A stretch of DNA of 56,181 nucleotides from Solimicrobium sp. (GTDB lineage: Bacteria > Pseudomonadota > Gammaproteobacteria > Burkholderiales > Burkholderiaceae_D), in the NCBI GenBank assembly GCA_021155915.1, contig JAJNBE010000011.1, positions 1-56,181 of the forward strand, written 5' to 3'. The translations under genes and the position numbers were made by a program. The notes below the pieces were generated by a model, which was not told the origin of the DNA, ran no database searches, and saw nothing but the letters and a program-made list of their open reading frames with translations. Below are positions 47,305-56,181 of this stretch, piece after piece; the stretch's first letter is position 1, and each line of letters starts with the position of its first letter.

Positions 47305-49509
47305 TTAGTGAAAATCTTGCGCAGTTTGGTCAACAAGTAAGCTTTTAACCAACTGAGAAATATCCGGCGTGTTGATAAGTTGCGCTGCGGTAACCTCATT
47401 ACGTTTAAGCATTACGCGAATTTGTGAATGATTAACTGCATCCACAAACGCAGAAATATTTGGCAAATTGATGAGCTGTGGGATGGTTAGGTTCTCGATA
47501 ACCAGCAACTTGTAAATATTTCTGTTACGTAGAGCATGAGAAAGTTCAATGATATTTGGCAAGTTGATGAGTTGTAAAGAGTTTATCTCATTCCACTCTA
47601 GGGCAAATTGAACGTGTTCATGGGATATAACATGTTTAAACGTAGAAATATTCGGGAGCTTAATCAGTCTTTCTGCGTACACGTATTGATCAGCCCCGCG
47701 TAATTTATATTCGTGAGATTTGTCTAACACATCAATAAATTCGGTGATATTCAGTAAATCGATGAGCTGGTTTATGGTTACGATGTCGTTTTTGAGCCAC
47801 TCTTGAACGCGAGGATGATCTAATGCCTTAGCAAAATCGGCGATATCAGACAAATGAGCGAATTGCTTTATCGTTAATGTTTTATTATCGAGATATTTTT
47901 GAATTCCATTCCTATCCAGCGCTTGCGCTAAATACCTCACATTTATTGTAGTAAAGAGCAATTTTACCGTTAGCTCACCATTGTCAAGGTACTTTTGAAC
48001 CCCACTTTTCTCCAAGGCTTCGTCCAACTCAACCAAGAAATCATGGTTATGCCTATTCCCTTGTGTCATAAAATGTAAGAGCTGCTCAATAGATGCCTTG
48101 CCATTATCGAGGACCTTTTGAACGCCTGTATTTTCGAAGATTGAGCAAAAATAAGAGGTCCTCCATCCGAAAAGTTTCGCCAAATCGATTAGCTGCTCCA
48201 CTGTTAATTGACCATTCTGCAAATATTTTTGAATTCCAGGCCAGGTTAAAGCCTCATTGAACTCAACAATAATCAAAGGACAATCACTGTACTCATCCTC
48301 TTTGCATTTCAGTGCGAGTTTGCCGTTGTCAAGGAGCGTTTGCACTATACTGTTATTTAGCGCCAACATAAGAGAGAACAGGGGTTTAGCATCTTCCTTA
48401 TAATACTCGTCTAAACAGAGCTCTCCAATGCTCATTATCCCATTGTCCAGGTACTTTTGAACTGCTGGGTTATTGAGAAAATAAAGAATTCTATGCAAAG
48501 CAAGATTCTCCAACAAACTGTCGTCTCCTCCCTCTAAATCTAACATTCGTAAACTGTCATCACCCAAAGTGCCATCAAGGCAATACTTAATAAGCGGCTC
48601 AATGCTGTAGGCGCTCCAATTTACGCCGGTGTATGCACCTAAATTCTCTTGAATGTGCTGATTCAACCTTTCTACTGTGTCCTGAAGAATTTTTGCTCGT
48701 TTTTCTGGGTCTGTCGTTTGTTGTTTGGCTTGTTCAATAGTGAGTTCGCCCCTTTTAATTTTCTGAATGGTTAATGGGCCGCAATTTACCCCCAGCTCTT
48801 TTTGTAAGTAATCAATTCCGATTTGATCCCTTGGAATATACGGGTCCGATCGATATTTCAGGTTTTCCAAAAAAAGTTTTTTTGCTGGACATGCCGGTGT
48901 GATTAGCAATTTTCCCGCCTCGTTCAGGCGGTCTCGCCAATACCGATTATCCTGCGCCTTACAGGTGCTGGACAAGTTCAGTTGATCATGCACCGACAAA
49001 AACGAGCATTGATAAGTTTGAAGTTCTGACGGGACAAATTGCCAGAAGTTTTCACCAAAGCCGACTGGTTGAGGTAAGCCAGGTTGATGCTGGTTGTAAA
49101 GCTGGATACCCATTGTTAAAAGAGCGCTGAGGTCAGCGTATTTATACTGCTTTAATGCGTTAGCGGGCTCTTCGGGTACCTGCGCTATTAACGCATCCAA
49201 AGCAGACAATATCTCCTGAGGCAATATCAAAAAGTACCCTACCTCTTTTTTGCACATAATGAATATTATGAGGGCTTCTTGCAGCAGCACGGGCAGATGA
49301 GAGGAACGCAGGTTTCCAGAGCCCACCAACTTGTCAAAAAGCACCTCTATAGCTGCTAATACAGCCGCGCAGTTTTCTTCTTTATTTACGGATGCTCGTG
49401 CTTTTTCATATATCTGATTGATTACATTTCGCTGGTCAGGTGTTTTTCCCTCAGTAACCAGCGTGGTCAGCAATGACCGTGAAGCCGATGAATTATTGAT
49501 GCGCTGCAT
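47305..49509 (-). CDS. F-box-like repeat protein, putative effector
   Basis: 734 residues from ATG 49509, which has GGAAAG 6 nt upstream; a TTG at 49620 would add 37 residues. An F-box-like segment lies at about 158-198 (FVPSELQTYQCSFLSVHDQL, then LSSTCK and YWRDRL). From about residue 340 to the end run some eleven degenerate repeats of 32-41 residues, model VQKYLDNGELT, then (I/V)xQLIxL, then F/L-x-x-A-L. Such solenoid repeats behind an F-box suggest substrate capture for a host SCF ligase. No signal peptide or membrane segment. No relation to leuA or queD is apparent. Confidence 0.72.
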   Translation of the reverse strand: MQRINNSSASRSLLTTLVTEGKTPDQRNVINQIYEKARASVNKEENCAAVLAAIEVLFDKLVGSGNLRSSHLPVLLQEALIIFIMCKKEVGYFLILPQEILSALDALIAQVPEEPANALKQYKYADLSALLTMGIQLYNQHQPGLPQPVGFGENFWQFVPSELQTYQCSFLSVHDQLNLSSTCKAQDNRYWRDRLNEAGKLLITPACPAKKLFLENLKYRSDPYIPRDQIGIDYLQKELGVNCGPLTIQKIKRGELTIEQAKQQTTDPEKRAKILQDTVERLNQHIQENLGAYTGVNWSAYSIEPLIKYCLDGTLGDDSLRMLDLEGGDDSLLENLALHRILYFLNNPAVQKYLDNGIMSIGELCLDEYYKEDAKPLFSLMLALNNSIVQTLLDNGKLALKCKEDEYSDCPLIIVEFNEALTWPGIQKYLQNGQLTVEQLIDLAKLFGWRTSYFCSIFENTGVQKVLDNGKASIEQLLHFMTQGNRHNHDFLVELDEALEKSGVQKYLDNGELTVKLLFTTINVRYLAQALDRNGIQKYLDNKTLTIKQFAHLSDIADFAKALDHPRVQEWLKNDIVTINQLIDLLNITEFIDVLDKSHEYKLRGADQYVYAERLIKLPNISTFKHVISHEHVQFALEWNEINSLQLINLPNIIELSHALRNRNIYKLLVIENLTIPQLINLPNISAFVDAVNHSQIRVMLKRNEVTAAQLINTPDISQLVKSLLVDQTAQDFH

Positions 49510-50145
49510 ACTTTTCTTTCCAATAAAAAAGCGTTGATTCGGCGGATTTAATGAACTTGTCGTAAGCTGCCTTACGGCTAGACACGGTCGTGGTAAATGA
49601 ACTGGTAATTGTTGCTGCAATTGCTATAGTCTGACAGCACATCCCGCCGGTGCTGATATCTAAAGAAGTCAACTCCTAAAGAAAACGTTGGCCGCCTACC
49701 GGCCGGACTAATCGAGCAAGAAAGCTTATCTTGTTTTTAGAAAATAGTTATTGTGGATTACCCTAATGCCTTGCTTAGAGGCCGAATAAAATCAACTGAC
49801 TATCTAATGGGTAGGGTTTTAACCGCAAAGAGTTTGTTTAGCAGTAAGGTTTAGCGGGATATAGTAGAGTAGTTTCTAAGGCTGGTGGCAAAGACGGGAC
49901 CGAGATGGGTATCCGAAATGTCGAACGCCGTGAGACTTGTCCCGCTTTGCCAAGTGATGCTCGTTCGTGAGGTCGAGATTTTTTGATAACTACCGGCCCC
50001 CTTTGGCTGGTAACATGCCTATTGATCCATGGGTAAAAGTAGGAATAGAAATTTTGATCAACCTTATTCGATCTCCTTCCGGTATATTTTTTATACGCTC
50101 CTTACGCTTTGTCCTTTGATAGCTTGCTATGGTTATGAAGACGCC
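49510..50145. other. 636-bp gene-free region between leuA and the effector gene
   Basis: Holds the effector promoter and the leuA 3' end, both on the minus strand. It shows no long frame, no palindromic repeat copy and no clear terminator; a short CCGGCCGG palindrome near 49699 is the only notable feature. Confidence 0.5.
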
Positions 50146-51684
50146 TCATAGTTGCGGATTTAATTTTTTAATCTTGCAATGCAACCTATTTAATGCGGAA
50201 ATGTAGGCTTTAGCTGAGGCAACAATAATGTCAAGGTCAGCACCGATGCCGTTTACTATACGTCCTGCTTTTGATAAGCGCACAGTAACTTCACCTTGCG
50301 CTTCTGTACCCGCAGTAATGGCATTTACCGAATACAGCGATAATTCTGCACCAGTCTGGGTAACCGATTCGATCGCAGCAAAAATGGCATCTATAGGACC
50401 GTTACCGTAGCTTTCAGACATTGCTTCTTTTCCATCGATAGAAAATATGACTTTAGCGTGCGGTTGTTTACCCGTTTCGGAAGATTGGGATAACGAAATG
50501 AACTGATAATATTCTTTGGTATGCGACTGTTGCTCGTCTGACACCAAAGACATAATATCTTCATCAAAAATCTCCGACTTTCTGTCTGCTAATTCTTTAA
50601 AGCGCGCAAATGCAGCATTCACTTCTACTTCTGAATCTAAACCCATACCTAGTTCATTTAAGCGCTGTTTGAACGCATTGCGACCCGATAATTTTCCGAG
50701 CACAATTTTATTCGCCGCCCAACCGACCTCTTCGGCGCGCATAATTTCATACGTATCACGTGCCTTTAAAATGCCATCTTGGTGAATACCGGAAGCATGC
50801 GCAAAAGCATTAGCGCCAACAATCGCTTTATTGGGTTGAACAATAAATCCAGTAATTTGTGACACTAATTTTGAGGTAGGGACAATCTGGGTCGTATCAA
50901 TACCAACGTCAAAGTTAAAATAATCCCTTCGAGTGCGCACCGCCATTACGATTTCTTCTAAAGCCGTGTTACCGGCTCGCTCACCCAAGCCGTTAATCGT
51001 GCACTCCACTTGACGCGCCCCGCCAATGGTCACACCAGCCAGGGAATTAGCCACTGCCATCCCTAAATCGTTATGGCAGTGTACAGACCAAATTGCTTTA
51101 TCTGAGTTGGGAATACGATCGCGCAAGGCCTTTATCATGTTACCGAATAATGTGGGGACGGCATAACCAACCGTGTCCGCAAAATTGATGGTTGTTGCCC
51201 CTTCATTAATAACCGTTTCAATGACACGACTCAGGAAATCGAGATCAGAACGGCTACTATCTTCCGGCGTAAATTCAATGTCGTCGGTAAATTGGCGTGC
51301 AAAGCGAACCGATGATTTTGCTTGCTCAAATACCGCTTCCGGACTCATGCGCAATTTCTTTTCCATATGTAATGGTGAAGTTGCGATGAAAGTGTGAATA
51401 CGTTTGCGGGGCGCACTGATCAGCGCTTCTGCCGCGCGCGAAATGTCACGCTCATTCGATCGTGACAACGAACAAATAACGGAATCTTTAATCACGCTGG
51501 AAATCGCTTGTATGGAATCAAAATCGCCCTGCGATGCGGCAGCAAAGCCTGCTTCAATAACATCAACGCGCAATCTTTCTAGCTGTTTAGCTATTCTAAT
51601 TTTTTCATCACGCGTCATTGATGCGCCGGGCGATTGCTCCCCGTCGCGTAAAGTAGTGTCAAATATGATGAGTTTTTCTGCCAT
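50146..51684 (-). CDS. leuA: 2-isopropylmalate synthase
   Basis: 512 residues. Condenses acetyl-CoA with 2-ketoisovalerate, the first step to leucine. The metal and substrate site [20 protein letters not shown] starts the HMGL-like barrel; [18 protein letters not shown] and [18 protein letters not shown] follow; the C-terminal regulatory domain (about residues 395-500) for leucine feedback is present. It follows pssA by 48 bp. Confidence 0.96.
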   Translation of the reverse strand: MAEKLIIFDTTLRDGEQSPGASMTRDEKIRIAKQLERLRVDVIEAGFAAASQGDFDSIQAISSVIKDSVICSLSRSNERDISRAAEALISAPRKRIHTFIATSPLHMEKKLRMSPEAVFEQAKSSVRFARQFTDDIEFTPEDSSRSDLDFLSRVIETVINEGATTINFADTVGYAVPTLFGNMIKALRDRIPNSDKAIWSVHCHNDLGMAVANSLAGVTIGGARQVECTINGLGERAGNTALEEIVMAVRTRRDYFNFDVGIDTTQIVPTSKLVSQITGFIVQPNKAIVGANAFAHASGIHQDGILKARDTYEIMRAEEVGWAANKIVLGKLSGRNAFKQRLNELGMGLDSEVEVNAAFARFKELADRKSEIFDEDIMSLVSDEQQSHTKEYYQFISLSQSSETGKQPHAKVIFSIDGKEAMSESYGNGPIDAIFAAIESVTQTGAELSLYSVNAITAGTEAQGEVTVRLSKAGRIVNGIGADLDIIVASAKAYISALNRLHCKIKKLNPQL

Positions 51685-51732
51685 GCTTTGCTCCGGTATT
51701 CGAAATAAAACGGTGTAGATCGCCGAGGATAA

Positions 51733-52590
51733 TCAATGTTCGTCATGCACTTCTACTTCAGTTTGTAGGATACTCACCGGGCGACCTTTTCTCCAACGCC
51801 ATAGAAATATAGTATAGCCAGACAACAAATACAGAACGAATATACCGAACAACACTTTAGGCGGGTCACTCACAATTAATACATAGGCCAGTACTAATGC
51901 CAAAGGAACAGCAAATGGCACCGATCTTTTAAAATTAATATCTTTAAAGCTATAGAAGGGAATGTTGCTGATCATAGTTAAACCAGCTAACACCGTGAGA
52001 ATCCACGTTACCCATCGTAAATCAGTGCCCGATATCCCTAAGTCGGTCATTGACCAGATAAACCCCGCTACTAATGCAGCCGCAGCTGGACATGGGATAC
52101 CCTGAAAATAACGTTTGTCGACTATATGAATATTAGTATTAAATCTTGCCAAACGCAGAGCAGTACTAGCACAAAAAATAAATGCGCCCAACCAACCCCA
52201 CTGCCCTAATCCCCGTAGAGCCCATTCATAAGCAACTAGCGCAGGAGCTGCGCCAAAAGAAACCATATCGGACAAACTATCGTATTGCGCCCCGAATTCA
52301 CTTTGCGTATTCGTTAATCGTGCTACACGCCCGTCTAAACTATCCAGCACCATGGCAATAAAAATAGCGATCGTGGCTTTTTCAAAATTGCCGTTCATAC
52401 CCATAACAATGGCATAAAACCCACAGAACAAAGCGGCCGTGGTAAAAGCGTTCGGTAACAAATAAATGCCACGTAATGGCTTCTTCTTGGCTTCGACAAC
52501 TTCCGTGGGCGTGGCGATAGCACCAGACTTTTTAACTACTTTGAAGAAATTCTTAATATTGGTCTTCGATTTGCGCCGTTTAAATGTCAT
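51733..52590 (-). CDS. pssA: CDP-diacylglycerol--serine O-phosphatidyltransferase
   Basis: 285 residues, a polytopic inner-membrane enzyme making phosphatidylserine. The CDP-alcohol phosphotransferase motif D-G-x2-A-R-x8-G-x3-D-x3-D is complete (DGRVARLTNTQSEFG then AQYDSLSD). Six to eight membrane segments follow a basic cytosolic N-terminus (TFKRRKSKTNIKNFFK). It lies in the ilv-leu cluster, a common arrangement. Confidence 0.94.
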   Translation of the reverse strand: MTFKRRKSKTNIKNFFKVVKKSGAIATPTEVVEAKKKPLRGIYLLPNAFTTAALFCGFYAIVMGMNGNFEKATIAIFIAMVLDSLDGRVARLTNTQSEFGAQYDSLSDMVSFGAAPALVAYEWALRGLGQWGWLGAFIFCASTALRLARFNTNIHIVDKRYFQGIPCPAAAALVAGFIWSMTDLGISGTDLRWVTWILTVLAGLTMISNIPFYSFKDINFKRSVPFAVPLALVLAYVLIVSDPPKVLFGIFVLYLLSGYTIFLWRWRKGRPVSILQTEVEVHDEH

Positions 52591-52690
52591 GCATTTTCCT
52601 TGTCTATTTTTTGTTGAGGAAATTAAGGAGTAATGGTGTACATAGGGCGTTCCTTTTCAAGGAAGAAAAGATAAATTACACCTTTCTTCC

Positions 52691-53416
52691 TCAATTAAAC
52701 TTAACCCTGCCGATAACTCGTGCGCTCAATGTCGACTCGCCAGCCTCAAAGCTAGTTTCCGGTACTGTCGCAGCACCCTTAGCCATCATCGAAGTAGCTG
52801 CAAACACCCGTGGTTCCGGGCGTACGATCCCAGCCCCGTCAACATCGAGCGATTCTAACGAAGCATCGTTAATGTTACGCCCCATTGCTGTAGCGATAGT
52901 TTGGGCACGCTCCTGCATATTTTTATAGGCAAGGTTTAAACGTGCAGTGTCCAACCGTTGGATTGCCTCATCGGACAGCTCAAAATTTATTCCATTTAAC
53001 GCTAACAATTTTTGAGCTGCGGCCACTGTTTCGGCTAGCTGTTGAATATTTTTAGTTACCAAATCCAAATATTGCCCAACCCGCCAACCAGTAATTTCCC
53101 GTGTTTTATTACTTATTGAAACGTCCGAATAGACAGGGTAAGTAAAGTAACTACGCGTTGCCAACTTAGCTTGCGGATCGGCCTTTTTTACTATCTCCGT
53201 TCCTTCTTTCATTTTTCGATTAACGCGGGCAGCGGCAGTGATCTTGTCTTTATCTTGTTCTTCGATAAAAAAAGTTACTGTTGCCTGATCGTTGTCCGCT
53301 TTTACTTCACCAGAACCCGCTACCATCACGACAGTTCCCTTGGTTTGTTGCGCCGAGGTTGGAGTACTTAATAAAATACATAAAGCAACGGTCAATAGTG
53401 ATGAAATTTTTTTCAC
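52691..53416 (-). CDS. SIMPL domain-containing periplasmic protein
   Basis: 241 residues. Signal peptide KKISSLLTVALCILLSTPTS, cleaved near SAQ/Q. The SIMPL (DUF541) core is seen in VVMVAGSGEVKADNDQATVT and YFTYPVYSDVSISNKTREIT, GWRVGQYLDLVTKNIQQLAE. Family members are exported and have been linked to oxidative stress or signalling, with no settled biochemistry. It sits between ilvC and pssA on the same strand. Confidence 0.9.
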   Translation of the reverse strand: MKKISSLLTVALCILLSTPTSAQQTKGTVVMVAGSGEVKADNDQATVTFFIEEQDKDKITAAARVNRKMKEGTEIVKKADPQAKLATRSYFTYPVYSDVSISNKTREITGWRVGQYLDLVTKNIQQLAETVAAAQKLLALNGINFELSDEAIQRLDTARLNLAYKNMQERAQTIATAMGRNINDASLESLDVDGAGIVRPEPRVFAATSMMAKGAATVPETSFEAGESTLSARVIGRVKFN

Positions 53417-53715
53417 GACAATCTCCTGTAAGCATGTCCTGCACTATTGCAAGTTCGACGTGTAGCATACTTTTAATTTGTAGCAAGCCTTTCATAACTT
53501 TAGCTACTGCTATCACCTTGTCGAGCCGCGAACTAAATATTTTCGCATCTTCTTAGGTCAATATTCCAGCCATCTGAAACGTACTGCACGAACCCAATAA
53601 TTGTGCAGAGGTGTCTTCTGTGCAAAATGTGGGATTAGTAAACTGCTAACCCACCTACGCTTTTGCCAGATTTTGGAAAAGTTATAAAAAATTGTCCATC
53701 CAAAAATAAACCTAA

Positions 53716-54732
<1,017 letters not shown>

Positions 54733-54811
54733 TTAATTTTCCTAATTAAGTTTTTAGTGGGTTTTGAATTGGTATTAAGGTCCGGGGTAAACCTGGTAAA
54801 GAACGGCGCAA

Positions 54812-55303
54812 CTATATCTTAAGTATACGTTCGCCACGGCCGATACCTGAGCCGCCGGTACGCACGGTCTCTAGAATGGCAGTACGTTCAATTGAGTCAA
54901 TGAAGGCATCTAATTTAGCTTTATCACCGGTCAATTCGATGGTGTAAGTCTTGTCAGTTACATCAATAATGCGACCTCTAAAAATGTCAGCGGTACGCTT
55001 AATTTCTTCCCGCTCATTACCGATTGCCCGCACTTTAATTAACATCAGTTCTCTCTCAATGTGCGGACCGTCGGTTAAGTCAACGACCTTAACCACTTCG
55101 ATTAACCGGTTCAAATGTTTCGTAATTTGTTCAATTACATCATCCGATCCAGCGGTTACAATAGTGAGACGTGATAAAGTCGCATCTTCGGTCGGGGCAA
55201 CGGTTAGTGTTTCAATGTTATAGCCACGGGCAGCAAATAAACCTACCACCCTAGACAACGCACCTGATTCATTTTCAAGTAAAACTGAAATTATATGACG
55301 CAT
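54812..55303 (-). CDS. ilvH: Acetolactate synthase small subunit
   Basis: 163 residues, the regulatory partner. The ACT domain begins HIISVLLENESGALSRVVGL and FAARGYNIETLTVAPTED, giving valine feedback control; the C-terminal domain ends EIVR-like TVRTGGSGIGRGERILKI. The ATG overlaps the ilvB stop (TAATG on the minus strand), so the subunits are coupled. Could equally be named ilvN. Confidence 0.95.
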   Translation of the reverse strand: MRHIISVLLENESGALSRVVGLFAARGYNIETLTVAPTEDATLSRLTIVTAGSDDVIEQITKHLNRLIEVVKVVDLTDGPHIERELMLIKVRAIGNEREEIKRTADIFRGRIIDVTDKTYTIELTGDKAKLDAFIDSIERTAILETVRTGGSGIGRGERILKI

Positions 55304-56181
55304 TACAAATCCTCCGAGCCGAGCAACATTTCGGAAAGACCCTTGCCCGTTTTCACCATGGGCCAGACATTTTCCGTCTGATCGGTAATAAAATTCATAA
55401 AGACCAGACGATTTTTCATAGCAAACGCTTCTGTTAATGCGCCGTCAACGTCTGCTGGGTTGTCGATTTTCATTCCAACGTGACCATACGCTTCGACCAG
55501 TTTAGTAAAGTCGGGTAAAGAATCCATGTACGACTCGGAATAGCGTGAGGCGTAATCAATTTGCTGCCATTGACGCACCATGCCCAGGAAACGATTGTTC
55601 AACAAAATGATTTTGGGAGTTAAATGGTATTGCTTACATGTGGCTAATTCTTGTATACACATTTGGATTGACCCTTCGCCGGTAATGCAGGCCACGGTCG
55701 CACCGGGATTAGCCATTTGTACACCCATAGCGTACGGCAAACCCACCCCCATTGTGCCCAGCCCACCAGAATTAATCCAGCGACGCGGTTGATCAAAGGG
55801 ATAATATTGCGCAGCCCACATTTGATGTTGCCCGACGTCGGAAGTAATGAAGGCTTCACCTTGTGTAATCTTCCAAACTTTTTGAATTACCGATTGCGGT
55901 TTAATTACTTCCGTTGAATCGGCGTATTTCATACAGTCTCGCTTACGCCATTCGTTAATTTGCTTCCACCACGCTAAGATCGACGTTGCCTTCGGCCGAG
56001 TTTCAGCACTTGCTAATTGCAACAACAACTCTTGTAAAACATCCTTCACATTACCCACAATAGGAATATCGACTTTCACGCGTTTGGAAATGGACGATGG
56101 ATCAATATCAATATGAATAATTTTGCGAGCATGGGAGGCAAAATGTTTGGGATTTCCAATCACGCGGTCATCAAAACGCGC
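55303..56181 (-). CDS. ilvB: Acetolactate synthase large subunit (5' part outside window)
   Basis: The frame runs off the right edge; 292 C-terminal residues are visible, about half of the enzyme. ARFDDRVIGNPKHFA at the edge is the middle domain, and the TPP-binding domain shows FITSDVGQHQMWAAQYYPFD, GGLGTMGVGLPYAMG and the metal motif ITGEGSIQMCIQELATCKQY with LNNRFLGMVRQWQ. Makes acetolactate from pyruvate, or acetohydroxybutyrate with 2-ketobutyrate. ilvI is an alternative name. Confidence 0.94.
   Translation of the reverse strand, partial: ARFDDRVIGNPKHFASHARKIIHIDIDPSSISKRVKVDIPIVGNVKDVLQELLLQLASAETRPKATSILAWWKQINEWRKRDCMKYADSTEVIKPQSVIQKVWKITQGEAFITSDVGQHQMWAAQYYPFDQPRRWINSGGLGTMGVGLPYAMGVQMANPGATVACITGEGSIQMCIQELATCKQYHLTPKIILLNNRFLGMVRQWQQIDYASRYSESYMDSLPDFTKLVEAYGHVGMKIDNPADVDGALTEAFAMKNRLVFMNFITDQTENVWPMVKTGKGLSEMLLGSEDL

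Noticed and set aside
53600..53627. Fragment resembling a palindromic repeat end (TTGTGCAGAGGTGTC)
   Set aside because: Only about 15 bases match and no core or second end is nearby; it may be a scar, but chance is not excluded.

Overview
The window looks like chromosome from a host-associated gammaproteobacterium, most plausibly of the order Legionellales (Coxiellaceae/Legionellaceae-like). The supporting signs are moderately AT-rich DNA, a complete 14-gene nuo operon followed by a DUF2818 gene, a secG / tRNA-Leu / nuoA junction, and three large eukaryote-like proteins among housekeeping genes. The genus cannot be fixed from the sequence alone.

Layout. 1-514 is a structured, repeat-rich leader in front of recQ (515-2335). 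trmB (2532-3260, minus) converges on recQ. 3711-7208 holds a small accessory or stress set: a phosphoribosyltransferase, an erythromycin-esterase-family protein, a dodecin and an alpha/beta hydrolase. 7378-9417 encodes an F-box-like/leucine-rich-repeat protein. 9721-10937 is a thioesterase/SDR pair, followed by ETF-ubiquinone oxidoreductase (11130-12800) and an OmpW-like porin that has a signal peptide but no visible normal start codon. 13795-29090 is the respiratory complex I operon nuoA-N plus DUF2818, all on the minus strand. Next come tRNA-Leu(GAG), secG and tpiA. 31418-32326 encodes a second F-box-like protein that ends in a CaaX box. 32444-37864 carries a quinone oxidoreductase, pnp, rpsO, a DUF3175 gene and queE. 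37909-41107 is guaA-guaB. 41288-46508 holds a DUF4124 protein, rnfH, ratA, smpB, hpnE, ldcA, tadA and queD. 47305-49509 encodes a third F-box-like protein built on roughly 33-residue repeats. The right end is leuA, pssA, a SIMPL protein, ilvC, ilvH and a partial ilvB.

How the parts work together. Complex I and ETF-QO feed electrons into the quinone pool. ilvB-ilvH-ilvC-leuA make branched-chain amino acids. guaB/guaA, queD/queE, tadA and trmB cover GMP synthesis and tRNA modification. Over this conserved background lie two kinds of accessory DNA. One is a family of about 140-150 bp palindromic repeats, seven copies here, with 16-bp inverted ends in the best copy; several sit just behind stop codons, and one supplies the last codons and stop of the thioesterase. 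The other is three F-box-like proteins, one prenylation-ready, which look like secreted effectors that would engage a host SCF ubiquitin ligase.

The strongest candidates for something new are this effector set, the nested inverted-repeat leader of recQ that can pair with its Shine-Dalgarno, and the phosphoribosyltransferase/esterase/dodecin/hydrolase cassette.
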